The position numbers and the translations under genes are program-made. A stretch of 64,000 bases of DNA from Arctopsyche grandis (Eukaryota; Arthropoda; Insecta; Trichoptera; Hydropsychidae): the NCBI RefSeq assembly GCF_051622035.1, contig NC_135365.1, forward strand, positions 29,202,001 to 29,266,000, written 5' to 3'. Below, one piece after another: positions 8,201 through 18,200 of the stretch. How positions within the stretch are numbered: the stretch's first letter is position 1; every line of letters starts with the position of its first letter. The notes beneath the pieces are model-generated. The model searched no databases. It was not told the DNA's origin and saw only the letters and a list, made by a program, of their open reading frames with translations.

Positions 8201-10747
8201 GCCAAAGTCGCTTCACAGCATTTATTGGTGTTTAAGGAGATGCACGCACAGCTAGTGCTCCGTCCAGAATGCCTCTTGATATCGCCGTTTATTAAAGACA
8301 GGTCCCTGCTCCTTGCATCTTCGACGTCCGGTTACTTCACCTATTGTTATAGTCACATACCAGGATATGTATTCTCACGTTTCAAGGCACTCGGTCCCAC
8401 GCTATGCGCTGTCAGTTCTGAGAAGGGACCGGGTGCCGGTACAAAGCCAATTCGGTGGTCTCCTTTGTTTAGCCTACTTGCACTTAGCCTGGAGATAATC
8501 ATCAAAACCAATTATAACGGTCGCAGGAACGCGATGTCTCACGCTCGTCCAGATTCTGGGAAATAGCGATGATCACATATGTTTAGTTTAGCGCAGATGT
8601 ATAAAGAAAACTATTAGGAAGCTAATAATAAAAAAAAAAGAATAAAATATGTTCTTTCGTTTGAAATTTTACAATGTTTGATAAGAAACTTCGCGGTCAC
8701 TAACTTCTGAATGCCCTGTCCGCATCCGGACGTTGGCGACTACTCCTTCGATTATTTGAAGATATCCGCACCGGTCTTCAGCGGCTCGGAACAGCTCTTC
8801 GGCGCTCAAATCGGTCCATATGCGCATGTTTCGAAGCCTAGACAACTTTTTCCTGCCAATCCATTTTTTACCTTCTATTTTTCCCGCGGTTATCAAACGG
8901 AGAAATTCGTATTTTGGACCTCGTATTATATATCCGAGCTACTCCATCTTTCTGCACTTGATGACAGAAACGAGTTCTCTGCCTCTCCCTATCGTGCCGA
9001 GGACAGATTCATTTGATATTTTTTTGGTCTACGGGATCTTCAGCATACGTCTGTAGACCCACATCTGAAAAGCTTCGATGCGGCTGATCATTCCGGTCTT
9101 CAGAGTCCACGTTTCACATCAATGTAGTAACACTGTTAATATTAAATAAGTCAAAATCACAATTGGTAGTATATTAAATCCGTCAACGGTTGTTGATCAT
9201 ATTTCCAATGATGACTTTGTCGGCCACAGCCCGGATCAGTGCATTAGTATTTTGGTTGAACCATTGCCTCGGGTTTTTCAGCCAGGGCGTCCTTCTTCCG
9301 GGGCCTCCCCTTCCACATATCTTTCCTTGAATAGTGAGATCCAAGAGTTGGTATGTCTCAGGGTGTTCTAATGCTATATTGCTGGACAGGTGCCATTTTA
9401 GTATGCGGTCTACCTTCACATATCTACTTTAGTATGCGGTTTACCTTCACGTTTTTACTTTAGTATATGGTCTCGGTTCTCGCATGTGACAGTGAAACTG
9501 AATAATACCGACCCTAACAACCTAATCTTAAATGAATAGGGACAACCCTAACTTAACCTAACCTGCCCCTTAAATAAATAGGTGTTGGCTGTTAAGATAT
9601 GTTTTTTTTTTTTGTGAAAATATTGATGAAATAAAACTTAATAAAAAATATATCTTAGCAGCCAACATCTATTTATTTAAGGGTCAGGTTAGGTTAGGTT
9701 AGGTTAGGGTTGGCCCTATTCATTTAAGATAAGGTTGTTAGGGTCGGTATTTTCTTCGCTGCTGACGATATTTTGATAGAAATGCTTCGACAACATTATG
9801 GGGCAGCAGGAAAATACAAAAATTATAACAAACAGGTTGTTGCTACGATACAAATAAATAAAAAAAAATAGTCGACTGCGATTCAAAGGTAGATCGCATG
9901 CTAAAGTAGCACCGCTGGACAACCGCCTCGTTCTCCAACGTTCTCTTGGTTTCTAATAATATTCGTTGGGGGAGTGGTGACCTCATGTAGAGGGCTTTAT
10001 TGGTTGACTTCGTTGACCTCTAAAGTGAGCTTATATGTCTCTGGATGTTTGCATCTGTATACCGCAGGTTATTAAACAAGACTGTTTACTTCTCCTCCTC
10101 AGCTCCTGTCTTTACAGCTTATTAAACAAGAATGTTTACTTCTCCTCCTCAGCTTCTGTCTTTACAGGTTATTAAACAGAACTGGTTACTTCTCCTTATC
10201 TCCTCTTCAGCTCCTGTCAGTGTTTCAAATATTTTTTCAAATTATAGATTGAAGATCATTGGGGATAATATGCATTCTTATCTTGCCTTTAAAATAAATG
10301 GATTGGTTTCACATATATGTATGAACAATTACGAAATATGAATGTGTGAAATTTAACTGTTTCTCAAATCTATTCCAGGCCTGCCAAGGAGAGGAGTTGG
10401 ATCCCGGAGTGAAGCTCCGTGACCGTACTGAGACTGACGGTCAGCACTCGGCCGATTACAAGATTCCGGTTCACGCCGACTTCCTCATAGCCTACTCCAC
10501 CGTGCCCGGTTACTTCTCTTGGCGCAACACTACCAGGGGATCGTGGTTCATCCAGGCCCTCGTCGAAGAGTTGAAAGCCCACGGCACCACCAGGGACATC
10601 CTCACTCTGCTGACTTTCGTCAACCAGAAGGTGGCGCTCAACTACGAGTCCAACACGCCCGACTGTCCCGTCATGCACCAGCAGAAGCAAATTTCCTGCT
10701 TCAGCTCCATGCTGACGCGCATGCTCATCTTCGGTCATAAAACGTAG
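5289..10747 (+). CDS. Effector caspase (Dcp-1/drICE/caspase-1 type), complete, two exons
   Basis: Cysteine protease that cleaves after aspartate and executes apoptosis. Exons 5289-5831 and 10379-10747 (CAG|GTATTG donor, TTCCAG acceptor, phase 0) encode 303 residues. Visible: glycine-rich prodomain of about 50 residues without CARD or DED; p20 core beginning HYNMRHPKRGMALIFNHE; substrate-pocket Arg84 in RLGTNVD; catalytic His141 in SHGEL; Cys183 in QACQG, split exactly Q|A by the intron; probable inter-subunit cleavage after Asp201 in TETDG; p10 signatures VPGYFSWRNTTRGSW and MHQQKQISC. A possible prodomain site is EEVD28|A. ATG 5289 is the first in-frame Met; an open stretch upstream encodes a His-Glu repeat from a GAGCAC microsatellite. 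Exon 1 is extremely GC-rich compared with the AT-rich intron. The 4.5-kb intron holds many transposons. Family is certain, exact orthologue is not. Confidence 0.93.
5934..7123. repeat. Direct repeat of about 80 bp flanking a foldback element
   Basis: The segment from GATAAGCAATC through GGTAGCCGATAACACAACTC to GATGATGAACCATTTA occurs at 5934-6014 and again at 7040-7124 with few changes. The repeats bracket part of retroposon E plus the foldback element 6113-7036. A third short remnant, TTGATGAACCATTT, is at 7576-7590. The arrangement suggests insertion of E with target duplication followed by a local duplication. Confidence 0.6.
6014..7576 (-). mobile_element. Retroposon E, copy 2, interrupted
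   Basis: This is the reverse-complement copy of 4201-4843. It begins CTAAGCCCGCTTTAAAG (6014), includes a C tract (about 6078-6097), is interrupted after GAATACAGTC, resumes near 7139 with AAGAGACCCTTTCGTCGG, and ends at CATGATGCAGGGGGCC. TGATGAACCATTT on each side (6001-6013 and about 7577-7589) looks like a 13-bp target duplication. Long duplications without inverted ends argue for a retroposed element. No ORF. Confidence 0.6.
6113..7036. mobile_element. Long-TIR (foldback) DNA element
   Basis: The left arm (about 6113-6215) reads CGCACCAAACCAACGA, then GGGCCAACTTTTAAAACCAG, then AGCGTACAAAATATCGAAAT. The right arm (about 6935-7036) is its reverse complement with minor differences, so the inverted repeats are about 100 bp. 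The middle is AT-rich and non-coding. Superfamily not assigned. Confidence 0.75.
7630..8130. mobile_element. piggyBac-type MITE, copy 1
   Basis: A 501-bp element bounded by TTAA on each side (7630-7633, 8127-8130). Its ends are TTAACCCTTTGCCCACGGC and, reversed, TTAACTGTTTGCCTGCGGC. TTAA target sites with CCCTTTGCC-like ends are characteristic of piggyBac. A near-full-length second copy is at 18323-18817. No transposase. Confidence 0.88.
8165..8567 (+). mobile_element. LTR family A copy in caspase intron
   Basis: It begins TGTCGCCTGGCGGTGGGTGG and carries the conserved GAGGATCCAAGTAAAAGGCC block followed by CTTCACAGCATTTATTGG. The 3' terminus is not clear and no matching target duplicate was found, so the right edge is approximate. 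Confidence 0.6.
8660..9128 (-). pseudogene. LINE RT C-terminal fragment (RTE-like endonuclease-RT family)
   Basis: On the minus strand a frame reads CETWTL..RIEAFQMWVYRRM (about 9112-9050), then after a break LVSVIKCRKMEYLGYIIRGP, then GKIEGKKWIGRKKLSRLRN and ELFRAAEDR. This is the characteristic C-terminal region of insect endonuclease-reverse transcriptases. Stops and a frameshift near 9048 show that it is dead. It overlaps no gene and lies in the caspase intron. Confidence 0.75.
9180..9388 (-). pseudogene. Second LINE RT C-terminal fragment
   Basis: The minus frame reads PETYQLLDLTIQGKICGRGG then LKNPRQWF, homologous to the GKIEGKK..LSRLRN region of the neighbouring fragment. It is therefore another copy of the same LINE family in the same orientation. 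It is interrupted at 9388 by the foldback element that starts at 9389. Confidence 0.65.
9389..9913. mobile_element. TTAGG-carrying foldback element, copy 1
   Basis: Outer ends GGTGCCATTTTAGTATGCGG and, reversed, GGTGCTACTTTAGCATGCGA are inverted repeats. The 8-bp target duplicate GCTGGACA lies on both sides (9381-9388, 9914-9921). Inside, two long inverted arms run from CCGACCCTAACAACCTAATC to the TTTTTTTT centre and back; each holds CCTAACCTAA / TTAGGTTAGG runs. A second copy is at 59655-60094. Eight-base duplications fit hAT- or P-type transposition. Non-coding. Confidence 0.88.
9922..10036 (+). mobile_element. Fragment of retroposon E
   Basis: ACCGCCTCGTTCTCCAAC, the G run and GACCTCATGTAGAGGGCTTT match the right part of the copy at 4201-4843. 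Confidence 0.55.
10060..10215 (+). repeat. Short tandem duplication in caspase intron
   Basis: AGGTTATTAAACAAGACTGT, then TTACTTCTCCTCCTCAGCTC and CTGTCTTTACAG, is repeated about 2.5 times with a 58-bp period. Each unit contains a pyrimidine tract followed by CAG, so it resembles a duplicated splice acceptor. The acceptor inferred to be used is at 10378. Confidence 0.6.
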
Positions 10748-12213
10748 ACGAGTCTACGCCGATTTATTCTAATTTCAATTGTGGCGCTAGTCACTACTTT
10801 TTGCACAATTTTATATAGCGAATGTATTAAGTCGTGCTCAAATTTGTCTAAGGTGCCTATTTTATTCTTAGCTAGCGATAATTTGTCTCCGCACCGAGGT
10901 GTGATCTGAGAAATACGGGAATGCAACTTATAAATGACAATTATAATAATTAAACTGATATGACCGAGCCTTCTTCGACTGTTCATTTTTGACCGATTAA
11001 GTTACAACACTTCCGACATGACGATCGATGAAATTAATTCTCAGTCGAGACGGATCGGTTAAAATTTGTAAACGTTGTGACTAACTTTTAATGCATCTAA
11101 CCGTATTTTTTTGATCACAACGACATCTAAGACAGGCCCACTTCCGAAACTTTCATATCAGATAGAGTATTGTAAATTGTACTCAATTTTTCAGCTGATT
11201 TTCGATCAAATTACACAAGCATGCACAGTCGGCTGATAATTTGAATTTGATTTACCAAATTCTCGCTTTTGGGATTGGGCCCCGTTTTCGATGTGAACTG
11301 TCACGATGACAGTCGACACGAGGCCGATTATGAATCGAGTCTGACACGTTTCTATCTAGTATTGGGACGCTATTCAGTCAAAAGTATTTAGCGAATCATT
11401 TGTATAGTATAACACAGAATCTAGAACGTTTTGCTTATATGTAGTAGTCAAATTAACAAAAAAAAAAAAACAATAGTGAGATGGGTCCGTGCTGGTCACA
11501 AAGCCATACGAATAATTTTGCATAGTTTTTAGAATAGAATTGTTTAGGGAGGTCCCGTCTCCGTTTGTCATTCCAAGTTATTAGTATTTTGAATAGAGAC
11601 GACTTTGTGTAATCGATCTCAGTATTTGGTGAGATTTTATTTTTATGCGCCGCGTGCGGTTACATTTAGATAAGGATAGGGTTAGTGAAATAATGGTCTG
11701 ATGCTCGGCGGGCGTGTTTAATCGTCTGGTTGAACGTTAAACGTACATATATATACAGGTGGATCGGAGAAGTGTGTTCATTCCGTGTGAACATGTCGTG
11801 TGCCTTTTTCAATCTGAATAGTTAGACTAAGTGTGCCGTTTGGCGAGTTTGCATATTCGTTTATTGGTTTTTTTTATTTTAATTTTTTAAAACCAATCTA
11901 TGTACTTTACAACTACTGCTTACTTTGTTCAGTTGACGACTGGTGGAACAAATTTAATATGTTATACAATGTTCTTATTACTTTCTTTGTTAAGGAAACA
12001 AAAATATATGTTTATATTTTGTAATTTTATACGGAATAAATTTTTTTTCGTACATGATGTTTTATTTTTGATGTGTATATATTATATGTAGCTCATGACG
12101 TGAGATACTGTGCAACAAGCAGAAGCATTTTTCTGATTTATCATAGTGCTATTTTTACCCACGTTTCCTGTGATAGTAGAAAAACTTCAAATGTGACGCA
12201 AATAAAGATGACT
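10748..12213. other. Caspase 3' UTR / convergent intergenic region
   Basis: No coding exon was recognised. AATAAA occurs on the plus strand at 12035 and 12201 and could end the caspase transcript. On the minus strand AATAAA (plus 12214-12219) lies about 40 bases after the DEPDC5 stop, so the two 3' UTRs may abut or overlap. Confidence 0.4.
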
Positions 12214-12219
12214 TTTATT
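12214..12219 (-). terminator. Poly(A) signal of DEPDC5
   Basis: The minus strand reads AATAAA about 40 bases beyond the DEPDC5 stop codon. It is the nearest canonical signal; cleavage-site use is inferred. Confidence 0.55.
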
Positions 12220-12258
12220 TACACAACCAAATATACATAATATGCAACGACGATTCGA

Positions 12259-15200
12259 CTAGACATCGGCTTCTTCAGCTTTTTCCTTCAGCTCCCAGCA
12301 ACCTTCCCAAAAGAGAGACAGCCTTTGCTCTTGATTGGCGCAAAAGTGTTTGAAATCGCGCAAGAATCTTATTTGGAAATTTTCATCGCCCGTAGCCGGC
12401 GTGTTGTTTGAAGACCTCCATTTCTTCGAGACCATATGATTCCAAGACCACAAGAATCCCATCTGAAAGTTGCAAACAATTAAACCAATCTGTTGGCAAT
12501 GGTGAGAAGTAAAAAGCGGGTTTGTAAACTAACCCTTCGACTAGTATCATAGTCGTCTTTGTTTTTCCCGCTCACGTGCCGGGTTATGTAGGCCTCGTGT
12601 GGACTCGGGGCTATTTCTAAATGTACCGGATACCTGTAGGACGAAATAACTTGCTTGAATGGTATCTGAGTTGCGATTATAACGAACAATTTGTAACTGT
12701 GCTCACCTTGTCGGATTTATATTTTTGGTGACAGAACGTATGCGTGATGTTTTAGGAGGTGGTGGTGTAGTCGGTATCAAAATGAACATATTCCCAGTGA
12801 CGTGAACGTATAGATGCTCTCCGACTCCTCCGCCCATATGCGACGTGCTTTCAACCGTGCATTTTATGAAGCCGAAACGAGCGACGATAGCTTCTTGAAA
12901 AAGAAACAGACGATGCGGCCAAGTTTCTTCGGGGAAACCTATTTGAACATAAATTGTATGATGAATATTTAGTTAATAATCATGTTCTATTCACACATCC
13001 TCGTCAGAAGTTTATGCCGGTGTAGGAATATAGCACAACTTATGCTATTCTGAATCAAAACCAGTGATCTCATATATTTCACTACAATACACAAGTCTTA
13101 CGATGGAATCATCATCGCTCCTGTACAAAAATGAAGAACTAATCTCGCCTGGAATTACCTTTACTACTCGAGGGCAATGACCCAGCCGAACTAATCTCGC
13201 CTGGAATTACCTTCGCTACTCGAGGGCAACTTCCCCTTTGACTATTCCAGAAGAAAGAGTTCATCGTTCGATCGTAAAACGAACGAAATCCAGACGTGAT
13301 ATCATCATGCAACTATGACACTTGAGCTGAAGACAAAGACATCTGCACACGGGCCGCATTGAACTTCAATGTATATAAACTGACGCACCAGCTCCAGACG
13401 CCAGACTGAACTTCTGGAGTTCAGCTAGCTCACTTCTCCGAATTAGCTTCTTCGTACATACAATTACTATTGTAACAACTGATAACATTAATAAACGATC
13501 CTCTTACAAACACAATCAGAGTTTTCTCAGACCAGGATATGGTCAACACACCTGTCCCGCGCACTACACCGGCAATATACTCGCCAGAAGCATGCGAGCT
13601 ACTGTCAAAAGTTCACAGTTGATAAACAATATAATGTATTTTACCTTCGAAAAGGGCTGCTTTGTCCCTTAGAAGCGGTTCCTCATTCAAAGGAATATAT
13701 ATGGGACCTCGGAGTGGATCAGACTTCAGCGTGAAGGGCAATGCCAAAGGATCGGCCGGGATTGGTACCATTTGGAGGCTGCAACCTTGTGCTTTTCGGG
13801 CCCAGCCGAAGATCTGTAACGGCAATGTTCTGTTCGTAATCCAGCGTTACACATTAAAAACGAGTCTTGAAGAAACTCACCAAGTCGGCAACGATATTGC
13901 CGCTGGCCGTCAACCATTGGATGCACATTTCGTAAGCCGTGTACGGACGCCAAGAAGACTGGTAACGAGCGTGTCCCCATTCAATGCGATCGCTCTTACT
14001 ATTCACATCAATATCCAGGTGAGTGTTCTTGTAAAGCGGCACTGAAACGAACAACACAAATCATTAGTGTAATTGCATAGGCTGTAAGTCTTATGTGTGG
14101 TAATAATAGAGCCCGAACAATCTGAGTCTTCCGAATTGTCCTGGTTTATGTAATTGGGGTCGATGTGGTTGCAGAGAAATGCAGGCACTTTGCTCTCGTC
14201 AGTCAAGTTCTCCATTGCGTGAGAGTCTCCGATGTCCAGCGCTCCTTGGGGGTGCGGTTCGTCCGAGGCGTTGCAGTGCGGCGTCCTCGGTCCGAGGACT
14301 TCGACTTCCATCCATTCGTTTTCGAAGCTTTGCAAGTCGCCCAATGGTGAAATGAAATCTGTAGAGTCTGTTTGAAATACACAGAATGTATAATTGAAAG
14401 TAATGAAAAAAGCACACATCAGAATGCTCTCCCATCCATTTATGATTCCGAGCAAAGCAATCATTATAAAAAACATTGTATTTCAAAAATATTAACTTAG
14501 AATATCGTAACGTGGGAACACGAGAGAGAGTAACCACATTCGGGGGTTAACAATGGAGACCCCCGAATTGGCCTAACGGGACTCAGTAAGTGGCCGCTAG
14601 AATTCTCAGAAACCAAGAGCATGAGACTCACTTAAAACTGTACGTGCCCAGAAAATGGACACAAACGGATCGGGGAAGCTGTGGTGAGAAGCTTGTCCTT
14701 TATAAGGAGGTACTTAGGCCATATCAGATACTACATCTGGCTACATGTGGACTTCCTGAATCATTCAATAAATGCTGTGAAGCGACTTTGACCTTTCATT
14801 TGGATTCTGAACTCACCCCTACGCAGCAATACTATTTAATGTATGCCATTTGACAGTAGCGTCGCTAGGCCCGTGCGGGGAGTGCGGTCAGCACCGGGTG
14901 GCACTATTTTTGGGGTGACATCAAATTGTTCAAATTAAAAACCGCTAATTTTACATATTCGTTGTATAACGGTCCTCGAGCGGCTACACGCCTAATTGCA
15001 ATTTCTGTATATATACAGCTTTTTGTATATATACAGCTTACTGTATTTATACAGCTACCGCGAAATCCGTTATATATAGCATCAAATATGAGCCATAGTT
15101 GGCTTTTATTCGAATTCCTGAGAAATCAGTGTATGTATCTAAAGGTAAGAAGGTTAACTGATTCAGTCAGACGGAGACGCAAACCAGAAACAACATGTGA

Positions 15201-18200
15201 ACTTAGCTTCTCTTTTGGCGCATCTCTCTCGTAAGTCATAACAATTAACAAATATTAATAATTATAAAGAATATTGTTTAGGTGACACCACCCCTAGCGA
15301 CGCCACTGAATTTGAGTAATATATTGACAGTTAAAGTAGACCTGCTGCTAGAGCTATCAGTTTAGAAAACATGGTCAAATGGATCTTCAAGATCACATGT
15401 TTCGTAAAGCAAAAAGTAGGGTTTTATTAAACCTATCTAAACCTAGTATAGTCCAGTTGTGTGCGTTAAATCTTAAATATTTGAATCTATGTATGTGTGG
15501 CCAATGCAATAAAGTGACATTGCATCTAAAACAGACTTGACTCTAGAATTGTCAATTTAGAAATCACATGATTGTTTGAATGATATGTATTTGAATACTT
15601 AACAAAAGAGCTTTCTGAAATGTGCCAATTAGTTGTCCATCACATTAATTGTCTAAATAAATTGTAGTAATTATAACGACTACAATATTTTTATTTTTCA
15701 TTAACATACATACCTTTCTTTTGAGGTAACATAAAGTACATGTAATATCCGATTATGAAAGTTTTCGAAAAGTCACCAGATGCATGGCATATGAGTCCTT
15801 CTTTATGCATTGCCTAAGATTGAAAATATGTTCGTTTTATAAACATTTTTTGATATATATATATACATATTTTTGTACGAGAAGTTCACCCACGTCCATT
15901 TTATCCTTGGCTTTTTCGATGTTTGTGATTCCGTCTACGTGATATATCAACCATTGTATACCATCGATGGACACAAAGGTGTTAGAAGGCAAGCTAACAG
16001 TTTGCATCATGAAACCCACACCCGTCACGGGATTCTTCATCGCTTCCAAGATTTCAATGAGAGTAGCAGTACTTTTTAATTTCATCTCCGTTGCAAATCT
16101 GTGGGTACATACATACAATTGACCATGTATACATATTTTATATTATATCACATTATATAAAAAATGTATACCCATCATCAAAATCGTCATGCTGATCGAT
16201 CTCATTAGTAATAGCCACTCTAACCCTATCTTTATTAGCAGCAGACCTTAAATTACAAAAAAAAAAAAACATCAATTCTAGCATACTAAGCAAAATTGCA
16301 AGTACCAGATGTCTTATTTTGGTCAGATTAAAATTGCCGCCATTTTTGGCTCAATTTCTTCCTTTTGACTAAAATAAATTGTCACGGTCAACTGACATGG
16401 TGTCGAATCTGAAGCGAGGTTTATCCGGCAAACGTGTGCTTCCTACTCGTTCCCGGAACGGTGAATTTCCCACTCCTGCCTGCAACACAATCGAGCTTGC
16501 GTAAGTTTCATGCAATATTCAATATATAATATATATGTATATAAAAAGATATATATATTAGATAATAATATGTATATTAAAAAAAAAGTAAAACAAGCCA
16601 AAATGAACGTATACAAGAAAAATGTTTAATACAAGCATGATTAATATCGTATGACAACATTCGTTTATTAACAATTACAATTACCAACAAGGTACATATG
16701 TCATGTCACACAGCACACACTTACAATTAAAACAACAGCCGTTAATTTTTAGACATATCTACATACATACATATATTATAAAACCCACGTGAATATCCAG
16801 CTTTTAGAGAAAAAACTCTACTCTCAAAATAGTCCCACTGAAAACATACACAAGTTTGCGATTACGACCTTATTAGGTATTATTAAATAAATTTGGGCAG
16901 CTTTATATATTCCAGTGTGTAAATAAATTCGAAGATACTTGACAATCTAAGAAAATTACATTTTTAATTAATACATCCGAGTTTACATTTTTACATGCTG
17001 TATTAAAACCAATCTGGCTCACTAATTGCTCGTTTGAATTGACTATGTTTTGCGCATTAGAAAACTGCCCATAGGGGCATTTTAAGTTGAATAAAATTTT
17101 AAATAATAGTTTTTAGTACACTTTTCAATTTAAAACGCTATTTGAGGGGACATAGAATTTGAAAATGGCCAAGTCCAAATTTAATCATTCTGTGGGAACC
17201 ATACGATATGGTCGAACCTGTGTTGCCATGTCGGTGGATTCCACTTTACTTCCTTACCGCCATATTAAATAGCGTGTTTACTACACTACAATTCGATCAG
17301 TGTAGTAACAGAAACGTGGAAAATTATAATACTGAATATTTAATTTTTAAATCGTATTACAGACACTGAAGGTACTTGCCATTAGCCAAAGAACTTTCTG
17401 AAGCTTACTGTTGACATCATAGAGATCTTTACGTTTGCGGCCCTGATATCTTTATGTAATTCGAATTTCGAAATTTCGCACGCCACCAGAATTGAATCAT
17501 TATGGGTTAAGGAAATTGTTCTCATTTTCAGTAGTCAAACTAGTATTGCTCTCCCTTTAATGACATATAAAATGTGATGTAATTTAGACAGTGGGGGGGA
17601 GTTAAAATTTTTGCGACAAAATATGCCGATGAGGGATAAAAAGGGGGGGGGGGAGGATAAAAATAGCCAAAAAATGTATGAATGATGCCTTTAATTAAAT
17701 TTTTTAAATAATAAAAAATGAAGTCAACCGTTTTTTTAATACTAAGCCCCCCTAATTTTGCCATGAAATTTCAAATATTGAATTGCTTACTTACCGAGGA
17801 TAATTTGAGCGTATATAATATTTACATATAATGTTATTTACGTTTCGAACATAAAGAAAGCATGACGGGTTTAGTGGGGCATGACGTTAGTGAAGAATGT
17901 GGAGTAGTGAATGGTGAAACTTCGTCCTGATGAAAGATATATATGTTTGGAAGGTTGCAATTAATAAGATGAAGGCAAGAATATGTGATTGGTGAAATCG
18001 GTTGCTGTTAGTTAAAAGTACCTGGTTGGTTTGTCTACAGACGATGCTGGTAGAATGTCGACGGCGGGCGAGGTGCGGGGCGCAGGGGGGCGCACTGGAG
18101 CCCTGCGCCTGCGCCAACACACCCCAAATTTTGAAAAAATTATTGCCAATTACGTTCATTATTAATTTGTATCATTATTTTTGTATTGCACCGACATCAT

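Noticed and set aside
9540-9720. TTAGG repeats as a telomere or fusion relic
   Set aside because: They lie within the inverted arms of an element with a perfect 8-bp target duplicate and occur in the same context elsewhere.
14003-14118. Read-through extension of DEPDC5 exon 21
   Set aside because: The frame stays open, but the next homologous segment is in another frame. A 77-bp GT-AG intron (14042-14118) restores the phase.
15837-15893. Extension of DEPDC5 exon 19 to the in-frame stop
   Set aside because: Using the GTGGGT donor after codon Asp gives a DEP domain of the family length that runs straight into exon 20.
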